Shown: in pieces, positions 1-7,556 of the stretch
Layout: each line of letters opens with the position of its first letter
Position numbering within the stretch: the first letter of the stretch is position 1
Assembly: GCA_031428675.1 (NCBI GenBank)
Contig: JANOYC010000028.1
Location: 1 to 29,925 of the forward strand
DNA length: 29,925 bases
Origin: JANOYC01 sp031428675
GTDB taxonomy: Bacteria > Actinomycetota > Actinomycetes > Actinomycetales > Microbacteriaceae
Direction of reading: 5' to 3'
Made by a program: the position numbers and the translations under genes
The notes under the pieces: generated by a model
Databases searched by the model: none
What the model was told of the DNA's origin: nothing
The model's input: only the letters and a program-made list of their open reading frames with translations

Positions 1-495
1 ATCGGCAATGCTCGTGACGTTGTTGGCGTCTGAGAACTCCTGAGTCACGACATAGGAGTCTTGGTCGGTGGCGTCAGCTTGGTCGAGAGCAACCAGACCC
101 TCGGGAAGTGCGTCCGCGAGTTCGCCGTACACCTCGTCGGCAACGCGTGCCTCGGTGTCGGGCGAGTAGAACTGCAAGAGGTTGCCGGTGTACTCGGGGA
201 AGAGATCGACTTCGCCGCTCTCCAGAGCGGGGAGGTAGGCATCGCGCTGTCCGATGTTGAAGTTGCGCACGACCGTGAAGCCATTCGCCTCGAGAGCCTG
301 AGCGTAGATCTCAGCGATAATCTCATTCGAGTAGTACGCCTGCGATCCAACGACAATCGTGTCGGACGCGGCGTCAGAGGGTTCTCCCGATCCCGAATCG
401 AGCGGGTCCGCCGAGGCACACCCTGCCAGGGCCAAAGCCGCCCCGACCGCGACGACGCCTGTAGCGAGCCGGCCTTTCCTTAATGCTGTGAACAT
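1..495 (-). CDS. Osmoprotectant ABC transporter substrate-binding lipoprotein (OpuCC/ProX type), 3' partial
   Basis: This is the N-terminal 165 residues of an extracytoplasmic binding protein that should capture glycine betaine, choline or a related compatible solute and deliver it to the permeases encoded just upstream. The N-terminus is a lipoprotein signal: basic residues, a hydrophobic stretch, then the lipobox LALAGC with the lipidated Cys at residue 26 and a Ser/Asp/Gly-rich linker. The mature part opens with IVVGSQAYYSNEIIAEIYAQ and continues with the LESGEVDLFPEYTGNLL motif, which is characteristic of the OpuAC/ProX (QAT) family. The ATG at 495 has AAAGGA about 7 nt upstream. It is the last gene of a four-gene operon, 43 bp after the permease stop. 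The frame is open to base 1, so the C-terminal half lies outside the window. The exact substrate cannot be told from this fragment. Confidence 0.93.
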   Translation of the reverse strand, partial: MFTALRKGRLATGVVAVGAALALAGCASADPLDSGSGEPSDAASDTIVVGSQAYYSNEIIAEIYAQALEANGFTVVRNFNIGQRDAYLPALESGEVDLFPEYTGNLLQFYSPDTEARVADEVYGELADALPEGLVALDQADATDQDSYVVTQEFSDANNVTSIAD

Positions 496-538
496 GTCAT
501 TCCTTTTCTTGTGTGTGGGGGGGGTACTTCGCGACGGG

Positions 539-1255
539 CTAACCCGTCACCGCGCGCGATTGAAGGGATTGCGCGCGGCGGTTCGTGGAGGCCTGTCGGG
601 CCACGCCGTGGGGCACAACAAGGCGGGCGTTAGCTGCGAATACTCCGTCGAGGGCGAGCGCGAGGGCAGTAACGAGGATCGCACCACCGAGCATCTCAGA
701 GAAGTCGCGCACGGCGAGACCGTGGAAGATATAGCGTCCAAGCCCACCCAGTCCGACGTACGCAGCGAGAGTCGCCGTTGCGACTACTTGCAGGGTTCCG
801 TTGCGGATACCGCCAATGAGCAGCGGAAGACCGAGCGGGATCTCGACCTTGACGAGAATCTGCCACTCCGTCATCCCGAGCGCACGAGCCGCATCGATGG
901 TGCGGCGGTCGATCGCCTCTATCCCCGAGTATGCGCCCGCCAGAACCGAAGGGACGGCGAGGACGACGAACACAATGAGGGCAGGAGTCGCGCCGAGCCC
1001 CATCGCCAGGGCAAGAATCGTGATCAAACCGAGGGAGGGCAACGCGCGCGCCGCACCCGAAACCGCGACGGCAATTTCGCGTCCTCGGCCAGTGTGGCCG
1101 ATCGCGTAGCCGATCGGAATCGCGACCGCACAAGCGATCAGCATGCTCACGAGAGTGAAGGTGACATGCTCGCCAATGCGCGAAGCAATCCCGTTGACCG
1201 GATCGAGTCGTTCCGGAGCAAATAGCCAGGCGAGGGCATCCATGAAGAGAATCAT
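539..1255 (-). CDS. Osmoprotectant ABC transporter permease (OpuCD/ProW type)
   Basis: This 238-residue inner-membrane protein is one of two permease subunits of the osmoprotectant importer. About six hydrophobic segments are visible. The cytoplasmic EAA loop that docks on the ATPase lies near residues 110-145 (IDAARALGMTEWQILVKVEI, with the typical ARALG-MT core). The segment ATLAAYVGLGGLG is typical of the ProW/OpuC permeases. The ATG overlaps the stop of the preceding permease gene in an ATGA motif (1252-1255), so translation is probably coupled. The C-terminal tail (about 25 residues after the last helix) is basic and polar. A role in osmoprotection is inferred from family and operon; a dedicated choline or carnitine importer is equally possible. 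Confidence 0.92.
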   Translation of the reverse strand: MILFMDALAWLFAPERLDPVNGIASRIGEHVTFTLVSMLIACAVAIPIGYAIGHTGRGREIAVAVSGAARALPSLGLITILALAMGLGATPALIVFVVLAVPSVLAGAYSGIEAIDRRTIDAARALGMTEWQILVKVEIPLGLPLLIGGIRNGTLQVVATATLAAYVGLGGLGRYIFHGLAVRDFSEMLGGAILVTALALALDGVFAANARLVVPHGVARQASTNRRAQSLQSRAVTG

Positions 1256-1929
1256 CGCGTTAGCACCGAAGGGCTCCGGCGCTGGGCGATCGACGCTTCA
1301 GCGGCGCGCCATGGCATCAGAAACTTTCCGATCAGCACCAGGATGCCATCGACGACGAGCGCGATTGCCACCGTCATCACAATCCCCGTTCCGATCTCGA
1401 ACGGGATTCCTCGCTGTAGGCCGTTGGTGAACAGGTATCCGAGACTCGTGACGCCGACGAGGACACCGACGGTGACGAGGCTCACGGTGCTCACCGCCAC
1501 GACGCGAAGACCGGCAAGCAACACCGGACCCGCGAGCGGAAACTCGACCATCCAGAACTGGCCCCAGCCGGCGAACCCCATCGCGCGCGCCGCCTGTCGC
1601 ACTCCGCCATCGACGGCGTCGAGAGCGTCGGTGACGCTTCTGACCATCAGCGCTACGGCGTACACCGTGAGGGCGATCGTGACGTTGACCTCGCTCAGCA
1701 CACTCGTTCCGAGAATGGGCGGCAGGATGACGAAAAGTGCGATCGAAGGAATCGTGTAGAGCAGCCCGACGAAGGTGAGGATGAGCGTCCTCGACCAGTG
1801 GAATCGATAGGCGACCCAGCCGATGGGCAGGGCGATCACGAAGCCCAGCACGATCGGGAGGATGCTCAAGCGAATGTGCTCGAGCGTGAGTTCTGCGACA
1901 AGGTCGAGATTGGCGACGAGCCAGTTCAC
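1252..1929 (-). CDS. Osmoprotectant ABC transporter permease (OpuCB/ProW type)
   Basis: This 225-residue permease begins with GTG at 1929, overlapping the ATPase stop codon (GTGA, 1926-1929). It ends in an ATGA overlap with the next permease. It has several transmembrane segments, for example residues 18-40 and 50-75. Its EAA loop is GGVRQAARAMGFAGWGQFWM (residues about 108-127), followed by VEFPLAGPVLLAGLRVVAVS. The motif TVGVLVGVTSLGYLFTNG matches the corresponding region of OpuCB/ProW. Two unequal permeases per operon is the OpuC arrangement rather than the single-permease ProU arrangement, which helps to type the system. Confidence 0.92.
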   Translation of the reverse strand: MNWLVANLDLVAELTLEHIRLSILPIVLGFVIALPIGWVAYRFHWSRTLILTFVGLLYTIPSIALFVILPPILGTSVLSEVNVTIALTVYAVALMVRSVTDALDAVDGGVRQAARAMGFAGWGQFWMVEFPLAGPVLLAGLRVVAVSTVSLVTVGVLVGVTSLGYLFTNGLQRGIPFEIGTGIVMTVAIALVVDGILVLIGKFLMPWRAAEASIAQRRSPSVLTR

Positions 1930-2783
1930 GAATCCTCCGCTGACTCCACGAGCGCTGACTCCACGAGCATTGAATCCACGAGCCGACCCGCAGCTCGGCC
2001 CTTGCCGTCGACGAGGATTGTACCCGTCGGCGTCTTCTTGATCGTGAGCGCTCGCTTTCCGCGGTCGGCGCCGATGAACGACTCGACGAATGCGCTGGCC
2101 GGATTCTCGGTGATCTCGGTGGGCGACCCCACCTGCGCAATCCGCGCACCCGTCTCGAGAATGACGACCTGGTCGCCGAGGAGGAATGCTTCGTCGATGT
2201 CGTGGGTGACGAAGACGACGGTCTTGTCGAGTTCGCGCTGGAGTCGAATGAGTTCTTGTTGCAGGTCGTCTCGCACGATCGGGTCGACAGCTCCGAAAGG
2301 CTCGTCCATGAGCAGGATGTTCGGATTGACGGCAAGCCCGCGGGCCACGCCAACACGTTGCTGCTGGCCGCCCGACAATTGGCTCGGATATCGGTCGGCG
2401 AGCGAGCGATCCAGCCCGACAGTGTCGAGGAGTTCGAGAGCTCTCGCTCTCGACTCGCGCTTGCTCACGCCCGTCAGTCTCGGCACCGTCGCGACATTGT
2501 CGATGACTGTCCGGTGCGGCAGGAGACCTGAATTCTGCATGACGTATCCGATGCTGCGCCGCAACTGCACCGGTTCGCGCCGCGCGATGTCGCTGCCGTC
2601 GATCTCAATGATGCCCTCGGTCGGGTCGACCATTCGATTGATCATGCGGAGCAACGTGGTTTTGCCGCAACCGGATGATCCGACGAAAACGGTGGTTTGG
2701 TGCGACGGGATGACGAGAGAGAAATTGGCAACCGCAAGAGTTCCGTCGTCGTACTGCTTCGTTACGGAACGGAACTCGATCAC
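1926..2783 (-). CDS. Osmoprotectant ABC transporter ATP-binding protein (OpuCA/ProV type)
   Basis: This is the ATPase of the importer. With the GTG start at 2783 it is 285 residues and begins MIEFRSVTKQY, the usual N-terminus of this family. AGGAG (2798-2794) precedes that GTG by 10 nt, so I prefer it to the in-frame ATG at 2801 or TTG at 2834. Walker A is GSSGCGKT (35-42), the Q-loop Gln is at 83, the signature LSGGQQQR is at 136-143, Walker B/Glu is LLMDE (157-161) and the switch His is 194. The C-terminus is short; the two CBS domains that sense ionic strength in OpuA/OpuCA of other bacteria are not present as recognisable domains. The last 20 residues carry a small LVESA repeat encoded by 15-bp DNA repeats. 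It is the first gene of the importer operon. Confidence 0.93.
   Translation of the reverse strand: MIEFRSVTKQYDDGTLAVANFSLVIPSHQTTVFVGSSGCGKTTLLRMINRMVDPTEGIIEIDGSDIARREPVQLRRSIGYVMQNSGLLPHRTVIDNVATVPRLTGVSKRESRARALELLDTVGLDRSLADRYPSQLSGGQQQRVGVARGLAVNPNILLMDEPFGAVDPIVRDDLQQELIRLQRELDKTVVFVTHDIDEAFLLGDQVVILETGARIAQVGSPTEITENPASAFVESFIGADRGKRALTIKKTPTGTILVDGKGRAAGRLVDSMLVESALVESAEDS
1941..1985. repeat. Three 15-bp tandem repeats in the 3' end of the ATPase gene
   Basis: Units TGACTCCACGAGCGC, TGACTCCACGAGCAT and TGAATCCACGAGCCG follow each other directly. On the coding (minus) strand they encode the repeated pentapeptides LVDSM-LVESA-LVESA close to the C-terminus of the OpuCA-like ATPase. The unit length is a multiple of three, so copy-number change would not shift the frame. 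Confidence 0.85.
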
Positions 2784-2889
2784 GGACGAATCACTCCTCA
2801 TTGATGCGTGCGGAATGGTCCCAGCGACCACCAACGGTTCGGATTCGTGGCGCTATCGGTTTGGTCGCATACGCTCACGCTCGAACCTA

Positions 2890-2903
2890 GCCTCTGCTGA
2901 GGC
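2890..2903. other. Small inverted repeat between the TetR gene and the ABC operon
   Basis: GCCTC-TGCT-GAGGC forms a perfect 5-bp stem with a 4-nt loop, about 40 nt after the TetR stop and about 107 nt before the ABC operon start (both on the minus strand). There is no T-run after it. It could be a weak terminator for the TetR gene or an operator for the ABC operon; the sequence does not decide. The rest of the 160-bp gap shows nothing clear. Confidence 0.35.
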
Positions 2904-2943
2904 ACAAACGCGCGAGCACATCATCGGTACCGGAATCGGGCGG

Positions 2944-3594
2944 CTACTCCGCAGCAGCGAGAGCCGCCGTGAGGCGGTCCAGCACACACGCTCGTGCGGC
3001 TTCGACGAACCGGGCGTCACCGTTCACGTCGCGCGCGAACGCCCGTGCGACGAGTGAATCGCAGGTTTCGATCGCGACCTCGAATACGAAGGAGACATCA
3101 TCTGACTTCGGAATGCCGAAACGCTCTTCGAGTGATTCGCGCAGTGTCTCGGCGACGATCGAGTTGAAAGTGCGGTCAGCAGAAGCCGGACGGAGGTCGA
3201 TGACGTCGCCGACGCGGAGCGCGCGAAAACCGGGAACGCTGCGAAATGCCTCGACGAATCCGTCGAAACCGGCAGACAGTGCGTCGCTCCACGTTTCGTG
3301 CTCGTCGGATCGAACGGCTGCGTTGACCGCGGAAAGCACACGGTCGAGGTTGCGAGCTCCGAGTGCCTGCAAAACGGCAATGCGATCAGGGAAATACCGG
3401 TATACGGTTCCGATCGAGGCTCCGGCACGGTCGGCAACCATTGCTGTCGTGAGTCGTTCGTAACCGATCTCATCGATGACGTCGGCCGCCGCGTCGAGAA
3501 GTGCGGCAAGACGCGCGGTGCTCCGAGCCTGCACTGGCTCGTTTCGCAGCTGGTTGAGACCGACGACTTGATCGTTGATTTCGGTAAGTGACAC
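2944..3594 (-). CDS. TetR/AcrR family transcriptional regulator
   Basis: This is a 216-residue one-component repressor-type regulator. The N-terminal helix-turn-helix is clear: residues about 27-72 run from RLAALLDAAADVIDEIGYER through TTAMVADRAGASIGTVYRYF to PDRIAVLQAL. The variable C-terminal ligand domain ends at AALAAAE. The GTG at 3594 is preferred because a perfect AGGAGG (3606-3601) sits 6 nt before it; the in-frame ATG at 3609 would contain that Shine-Dalgarno within codons 2-3. The gene is upstream of and co-directional with the osmoprotectant importer (160-bp gap) and divergent from the App1-like gene, so it may regulate either. The ligand is unknown; an osmoprotectant or choline-responsive BetI-like role is only a guess from position. 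Confidence 0.9.
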   Translation of the reverse strand: MSLTEINDQVVGLNQLRNEPVQARSTARLAALLDAAADVIDEIGYERLTTAMVADRAGASIGTVYRYFPDRIAVLQALGARNLDRVLSAVNAAVRSDEHETWSDALSAGFDGFVEAFRSVPGFRALRVGDVIDLRPASADRTFNSIVAETLRESLEERFGIPKSDDVSFVFEVAIETCDSLVARAFARDVNGDARFVEAARACVLDRLTAALAAAE

Positions 3595-3600
3595 GTTGCG

Positions 3601-3606
3601 CCTCCT
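3601..3606 (-). promoter_or_regulatory. Ribosome binding site fixing the TetR start
   Basis: On the minus strand the sequence is AGGAGG followed by CGCAAC and GTG. This is the best Shine-Dalgarno in this part of the window. It supports GTG 3594 as the start rather than the ATG at 3609. Confidence 0.8.
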
Positions 3607-3630
3607 CATTTGGGCAATCCGGTGAATAGT

Positions 3631-3667
3631 ACCGTAGGTTTTCTTGTCAAGCCGGAAGAAACCGTAG
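3631..3667. promoter_or_regulatory. Candidate TetR operator overlapping a TTGACA box
   Basis: In the TetR/App1 divergent region an inverted repeat GGTTT(T)CTT (3637-3645) and AAGAAACC (3656-3663) flanks a 10-nt centre. The whole element is bracketed by a direct repeat ACCGTAG at 3631-3637 and 3661-3667, exactly 30 bp apart. A perfect minus-strand -35 box, TTGACA (plus-strand TGTCAA, 3645-3650), lies in the centre, with the possible -10 TATTCA 16 bp downstream toward the TetR gene. An operator over its own promoter is the usual autoregulation layout for TetR proteins. Binding is inferred, not shown. Confidence 0.5.
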
Positions 3668-3789
3668 CGAGTCTTGTTGTGAACTGGCTGTCTACGAATA
3701 AATTCGTTGCATCGCCACACATCGTTCAGCGATCTTCTGCATCCGCACGTCTTCGCTACGGCGGCGGATGTGCATGGCAGACTGAGCGC

Positions 3790-4860
3790 ATGGCCCCACC
3801 ATCGTCCGCCCAGTCCGCGGGCATTCCGGCCCCGATCCTGCATCGAGCCGCACGGATCGAGAACCACTTCCACGCTTTACGAGAGCGGCGGGCACGCAAG
3901 CGCGGTCTGGTGCCCGCGGTCATTCCCTACACCGGATACGGCGGCACAGGATGGATCCGGGTACTCGGGCGAGTGATGCTTTCGCGGATCGACAAGGACA
4001 AGCCGACTACTCCGCAGTACCGCCGGATCCGCGGCTGGCGGAGCTTCACAAGCGTGTCGGTCAACCACGCACGAGTTATCATCAGCGCGGGCGGGAAAGA
4101 CCACACCGTGGTCGCCGATCGTGGCGGCGTCGTCGACACGACATTGCGAGTCTCCCTCCCGGCGGGTTGGAACACCGTGACGATGCGCAGCGACACCTCC
4201 GAAGTAGTCGAGGCGAGTATCTTCGTCGTCGACGACTCGCAGAAGTTCGGACTCCTCTCCGACGTCGACGACACCGTGATGGTGACGGCCCTGCCTCGCC
4301 CGTTCCTCGCCGCCTGGAACACCTTTGTTCTCGACGAGCACGCCCGGCGTCCCGTCGCTGGCATGGCAGTACTCTACGAACGCCTCGCGCGCGAACACCC
4401 CGGCGCACCCGTTCTGTATCTGTCGACCGGCGCGTGGAACGTAGCCCCGACTCTCGGACGATTCCTCAGTCGAAACCTGTACCCGGCTGGTCCCCTGCTC
4501 CTCACCGACTGGGGACCGACCCACGACCGGTGGTTCCGAAGCGGCCGCGACCACAAGCGCGAGAACCTCAACCGCCTGGCCACGGAGTTTCCCTCGATCA
4601 CGTGGTTGCTCGTCGGAGACGACGGACAACACGACGAAGCGCTCTATGCGGAGTTCGCGGCTGCGCATCCGGAGAATGTTCTCGCCGTGTGCATCCGCCA
4701 ATTGTCTCCCGGCGAAGCGGTGCTCGCCGGCGGTCGTAGCAAGGATGAGTTCATGAAGGGTCGAACAGAGCCGTGGTATTTCGCGCCGGACGGCGCGGGC
4801 CTCGCCAGCCAACTCGCCGCTGCCAGCATCCTCCAGCGCAACACGCCCGCCGACGATTGA
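3790..4860 (+). CDS. App1-like phosphatase (DUF2183, HAD-like phosphatidate phosphatase family)
   Basis: This 356-residue protein carries the DUF2183/App1 catalytic domain. HAD-type motif I is LLSDVDDTV (155-163, nucleophile D158 and acid D160). Motif II is YLSTGAWN (210-217), a conserved Lys occurs in DHKREN (254-259), and motif IV is VGDDGQHDE (275-283). In yeast App1 this fold dephosphorylates phosphatidic acid; the bacterial substrate is not established. A roughly 120-residue N-terminal region rich in beta-type sequence precedes the catalytic domain. No signal peptide or membrane segment is visible, so it is probably cytosolic or membrane-peripheral. The frame extends to a TTG at 3610, but ATG 3790 fits the family N-terminus better. 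It is divergent from the TetR gene and 50 bp upstream of the GH15 gene. Confidence 0.85.
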   Translation: MAPPSSAQSAGIPAPILHRAARIENHFHALRERRARKRGLVPAVIPYTGYGGTGWIRVLGRVMLSRIDKDKPTTPQYRRIRGWRSFTSVSVNHARVIISAGGKDHTVVADRGGVVDTTLRVSLPAGWNTVTMRSDTSEVVEASIFVVDDSQKFGLLSDVDDTVMVTALPRPFLAAWNTFVLDEHARRPVAGMAVLYERLAREHPGAPVLYLSTGAWNVAPTLGRFLSRNLYPAGPLLLTDWGPTHDRWFRSGRDHKRENLNRLATEFPSITWLLVGDDGQHDEALYAEFAAAHPENVLAVCIRQLSPGEAVLAGGRSKDEFMKGRTEPWYFAPDGAGLASQLAAASILQRNTPADD

Positions 4861-4910
4861 CTGGCGAACTGCCCGAGTAGGGCGCTCGCTCGGCGTGTCA
4901 GGATAGCGGC

Positions 4911-6704
4911 ATGGCGTTGCGCATCGAGGACTATGCGCTCATCGGCGACTGTCATACCGCCGCACTCATCGGCAGAGACGGAAGCATCGACTGGCTTTGC
5001 CTACCCCGTTTCGATTCCGGCTCAACGTTTGGCGCGCTGCTCGGCGACGAGAATCACGGGCGCTGGCTGCTCGCTCCCACGCACGAAGAAGCCACGGCCG
5101 CACGCGCGTATCACGGAGACACCTTCACGCTTCGCACGGTCTGGACGACACCAGATGGATCGGTGGAGGTGATCGAGCTGATGCCGCACGGAGACCGTCG
5201 GGCAGACGTGATACGCCAAGTCCGAGGAATCTCCGGCACGGTGCGGATGCACCAAGACCTCCGACTGCGATTCGACTACGCCGATTCGATGCCGTGGGTG
5301 CGTCAAGTTGACGAGAACGGCACGAAAGCACTGGTCGCCGAAGCCGGCCCGGATGCCGTCGTCGTGCGCGGGCCGCGGCTCACCGCGTCGGACCATGCTC
5401 ACGTCGGCGAGTTCGACGTCGCCGAAGGCGAATCCGTCAACATTGTGCTCACGTGGTATCCGGCGCACCGCACACCACCGCCCCCGCTCGACGTCGATCG
5501 ACGCATCGAACACACGACGGCGTGGTGGACAGATTGGGCCTCGTCGTGTGCTCCCTCGCTGGTGTACCACGACGAGGTTCGGCGCTCGCTCCTTGTTCTG
5601 AGGGCGCTGACCCACGAAGACACCAGCGGAATCGTCGCCGCCGCCACGACGAGCCTCCCTGAGGAGTCCGGCGGCTCCCGCAACTGGGATTACCGCTACG
5701 TCTGGCTTCGCGATGCATCGCTCACCCTCGACGCACTGTTGACCCACGGCTTCACACGCGAAGCGACTGGGTGGCGCAATTGGTTACTCCGGGCGATCGC
5801 GGGCGATCCCGGCGACCTCCAGATCATGTACGGACTGTCGGGCGAACGTCGTCTCATGGAGTTCGAAATCGACAGCCTGCCCGGCTACGAGGGCTCTGCC
5901 CCCGTGCGGATCGGAAACAGCGCGTACCGTCAGTTCCAAGGCGACGTGTTCGGCGAAGTCATGCTTGCGTTAGAGCGTGCTCGAACGGTGGGCGTGGCCG
6001 AGACCGATTTCTCCTGGGCTCTGCAGCGCGCACTGCTCGACTATGTCGAGCAACACTGGGAGCGGGAGGACCACGGGATCTGGGAAATACGCGGCCCGAC
6101 CCGACATTTCACCCATTCCCGGGCGATGCTGTGGGCCGCGCTTGATTGCGGGGTGCGGGCGGTGATTCATCACGGCCTCGACGGCCATGCCGACCGGTGG
6201 TCCGCGTTGCGGGACCGTCTGCGCGACGAAATCGAAGAGTGTGGCTTCGACAACGACCGCCGAACGTACGTGCAGTACTACGGCACATCCCTCGTCGACG
6301 CGTCCCTCCTGCAGCTGTCACAGATCGGCTACCTTCCGGCGAGCGATCCGCGGATGATCGGAACGGTCGCGGCCATCGAACAAGACCTGCTCGAAGACGG
6401 ACTCGTGCGCCGCTACCGCACCGAGACGGGCGTCGATGGGCTACCCGGAGGCGAGCATCCCTTCTTGGCATGTTCGTTCTGGCTCGTCGAGCACTACGCG
6501 AACGTCGGGCGCGTCGACGAAGCGGTAGCGCTCATGGATCGACTCGTTTCATTTCGCAACGATGTCGGCCTGCTTAGTGAGGAGTACGACGTAGTCAACC
6601 AGCGGCAGATGGGCAATACCCCGCAAGCGTTCTCCCACCTCGCGCTGGTGCGGGCGGCGGACGCCATTTCCCGCGCACTTCAGCCGCACCGAAACACCCA
6701 ATGA
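4911..6704 (+). CDS. Glycoside hydrolase family 15 protein (trehalase/glucoamylase type)
   Basis: This is a 597-residue inverting glycosidase that should release glucose from trehalose or a short alpha-glucan. The N-terminus RIEDYALIGDCHTAALIGRD and GSIDWLCLPRFDS (24-36) is the hallmark of the bacterial GH15 trehalase/glucoamylase branch. The substrate loop GGSRNWDYRYVWLRDAS lies at 254-270. The presumed general acid is E392 in GIWEIRG, and the presumed base is a Glu of LLSEEYD (554-560), followed by QMGNTPQAFSHLALV (566-580). No secretion signal is present, so the enzyme is probably cytosolic. The mycobacterial members I recall of this branch are trehalases, so trehalose is the likely substrate. 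A -10-like CAGGAT (4899-4904) lies 6 nt before the ATG, hinting at its own leaderless transcript. Confidence 0.92.
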   Translation: MALRIEDYALIGDCHTAALIGRDGSIDWLCLPRFDSGSTFGALLGDENHGRWLLAPTHEEATAARAYHGDTFTLRTVWTTPDGSVEVIELMPHGDRRADVIRQVRGISGTVRMHQDLRLRFDYADSMPWVRQVDENGTKALVAEAGPDAVVVRGPRLTASDHAHVGEFDVAEGESVNIVLTWYPAHRTPPPPLDVDRRIEHTTAWWTDWASSCAPSLVYHDEVRRSLLVLRALTHEDTSGIVAAATTSLPEESGGSRNWDYRYVWLRDASLTLDALLTHGFTREATGWRNWLLRAIAGDPGDLQIMYGLSGERRLMEFEIDSLPGYEGSAPVRIGNSAYRQFQGDVFGEVMLALERARTVGVAETDFSWALQRALLDYVEQHWEREDHGIWEIRGPTRHFTHSRAMLWAALDCGVRAVIHHGLDGHADRWSALRDRLRDEIEECGFDNDRRTYVQYYGTSLVDASLLQLSQIGYLPASDPRMIGTVAAIEQDLLEDGLVRRYRTETGVDGLPGGEHPFLACSFWLVEHYANVGRVDEAVALMDRLVSFRNDVGLLSEEYDVVNQRQMGNTPQAFSHLALVRAADAISRALQPHRNTQ

Positions 6705-6709
6705 CACGC

Positions 6710-6726
6710 GCCCCAGTAACTGGGGC
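6710..6726. terminator. Hairpin after the GH15 gene
   Basis: GCCCCAG-TAA-CTGGGGC is a perfect 7-bp GC-rich stem with a 3-nt loop, 6 bp after the GH15 stop codon. No T-run follows, as is common for actinobacterial terminators. Confidence 0.6.
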
Positions 6727-6925
6727 AAGCTCGCATATTGTTCGCCTCGGAGCTGGTTGCTACCGTGAGGATGGTTGCCAAGTCCCCAGAAATGCGGACT
6801 CTGTAAACATGCGTATACCCGAAGCGCACGGTTTCTCGGCCCGAGAGAAGCACCGCAACATGTTAAGTACCGAGGTCCCCACCGACACGTCGCAGCTTGA
6901 TTGTGTCGTGCACCCGTATCTGGTT
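6727..6925. other. Gene-free stretch between convergent genes
   Basis: About 200 bp between the GH15 hairpin and the hairpin behind the 155-residue unknown gene. No convincing coding frame is present on either strand. A short palindrome TCTCGG-C-CCGAGA occurs at 6834-6846. No clear -35/-10 pair is visible, so a small RNA is possible but unsupported. Confidence 0.3.
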
Positions 6926-6973
6926 GGGGCTGCTACGCACGGTTTCCCCCGCCGGCGATGTGGCAGCCCCACC
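6922..6973 (-). terminator. Long-loop hairpin behind the 155-residue unknown gene
   Basis: GGGGCTGC (6926-6933) pairs perfectly with GCAGCCCC (6963-6970); the stem extends by GGT/ACC with one bulged T. The 29-nt loop contains the palindrome CGCCGGCG. The element begins 3 nt after the stop of the minus-strand gene, so a terminator or 3'-UTR structure is likely. The long loop is unusual for a simple terminator. Confidence 0.45.
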
Positions 6974-6975
6974 AC

Positions 6976-7443
6976 TCACAGCCAAGCTAGGCTGGCGAAA
7001 TCTTCCACTGACAGCCCGAATGCTTTCGCGTCACGCGCGATGATCGCACGAGCTTCTGGTGCCGAGTCACCGTCGCGAACGAGCACGTCAAGGCCGGCTA
7101 TCCCACCGTCCGATCGAGCGATGCGCACAACGATGACAGCATCGTCGGCTCCCACGCCGCAGACCTCCCAGCGACCCCGCGATAATGCGCGCCTCCCGGT
7201 GCCCCGGGAGACGAACTGCCCATCATGGCGCATCCGCTCGGTGCCGGTCTCGTGGTGTTCGACTCCTGCGATATCCCGAAAACTCGTGTCATATCGCAAC
7301 ACGAGCGGCACCTCTGTCACAACGTCGAAGCGCACTCTCGGATCGAATCGCTCACCGGCCAGCCATTTGGGGATGTTGCTGGCACGCAGCGCCCAGTCTC
7401 CGGGCAGGAGTACCCCGATGGCTGTCGGATCTGGCGTCGTCAC
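6976..7443 (-). CDS. Conserved-looking protein of unknown function
   Basis: This is a 155-residue soluble protein starting at GTG 7443 that I do not recognise. It is rich in beta-type alternation (LLPGDWALRASNIPKWLAG near residues 12-30; VRFDVVTEVPLVLRYDTSF near 37-55), suggesting a beta-barrel or lipocalin-like fold. No cysteine pair, signal peptide or transmembrane segment is seen. The C-terminus (PEARAIIARDAKAFGLSVEDF, split across 130-150) looks helical. A -10-like TAGTGT (7450-7455 on the plus strand as ACACTA) lies 6 nt before the start codon, which fits leaderless expression. It is divergent from the UbiA gene with 125 bp between starts. Coding support is codon-position GC bias, a clean start and a hairpin after the stop. 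No function is assigned. Confidence 0.7.
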   Translation of the reverse strand: MTTPDPTAIGVLLPGDWALRASNIPKWLAGERFDPRVRFDVVTEVPLVLRYDTSFRDIAGVEHHETGTERMRHDGQFVSRGTGRRALSRGRWEVCGVGADDAVIVVRIARSDGGIAGLDVLVRDGDSAPEARAIIARDAKAFGLSVEDFASLAWL

Positions 7444-7487
7444 GCCATCACACTACGACCGCGGGGGCCCGTCGCCCGGCACGTCGC

Positions 7488-7529
7488 ACGCGTGCCGCCT
7501 GACGCGAGCCGCCTGACGCGTGCCGTCTG
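7488..7529. repeat. Three 14-bp tandem repeats in the divergent promoter region
   Basis: ACGCGTGCCGCCTG, ACGCGAGCCGCCTG and ACGCGTGCCGTCTG follow each other without gaps, and a fourth partial unit starts ACGCG at 7530. Each unit differs from its neighbour by one or two bases. The array sits between the -10-like elements of the unknown gene (7450-7455) and the UbiA gene (7557-7562), upstream of both. Confidence 0.85.
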
Positions 7530-7556
7530 ACGCGCAACGACGGTCGCGACAGACCA

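Noticed and set aside
359..1225. 288-residue open frame on the plus strand across the permease gene
   Set aside because: It is antisense to a clear ABC permease, is extremely rich in Arg/Asp/Glu/Ser, and has no domain pattern; a GC-bias shadow.
1798..3057. 419-residue open frame on the plus strand
   Set aside because: It spans antisense to three real genes (ATPase, permease, TetR end) with low-complexity Ser/Arg/Thr composition.
3595..3873. Longer TetR reading frame, including the ATG at 3609
   Set aside because: The AGGAGG at 3606-3601 lies inside codons 2-3 of the ATG version and is ideally spaced for GTG 3594; the -35 box also lies within the longer frame.
3877..4812. 311-residue minus-strand frame opposite the App1-like gene
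   Set aside because: The plus-strand protein has all HAD motifs; the antisense frame has none.
6922..6973. Possible tRNA gene in the GC-rich hairpin
   Set aside because: There is no cloverleaf: no TTCRANY arm, no anticodon stem, and the 29-nt loop does not fit tRNA geometry.
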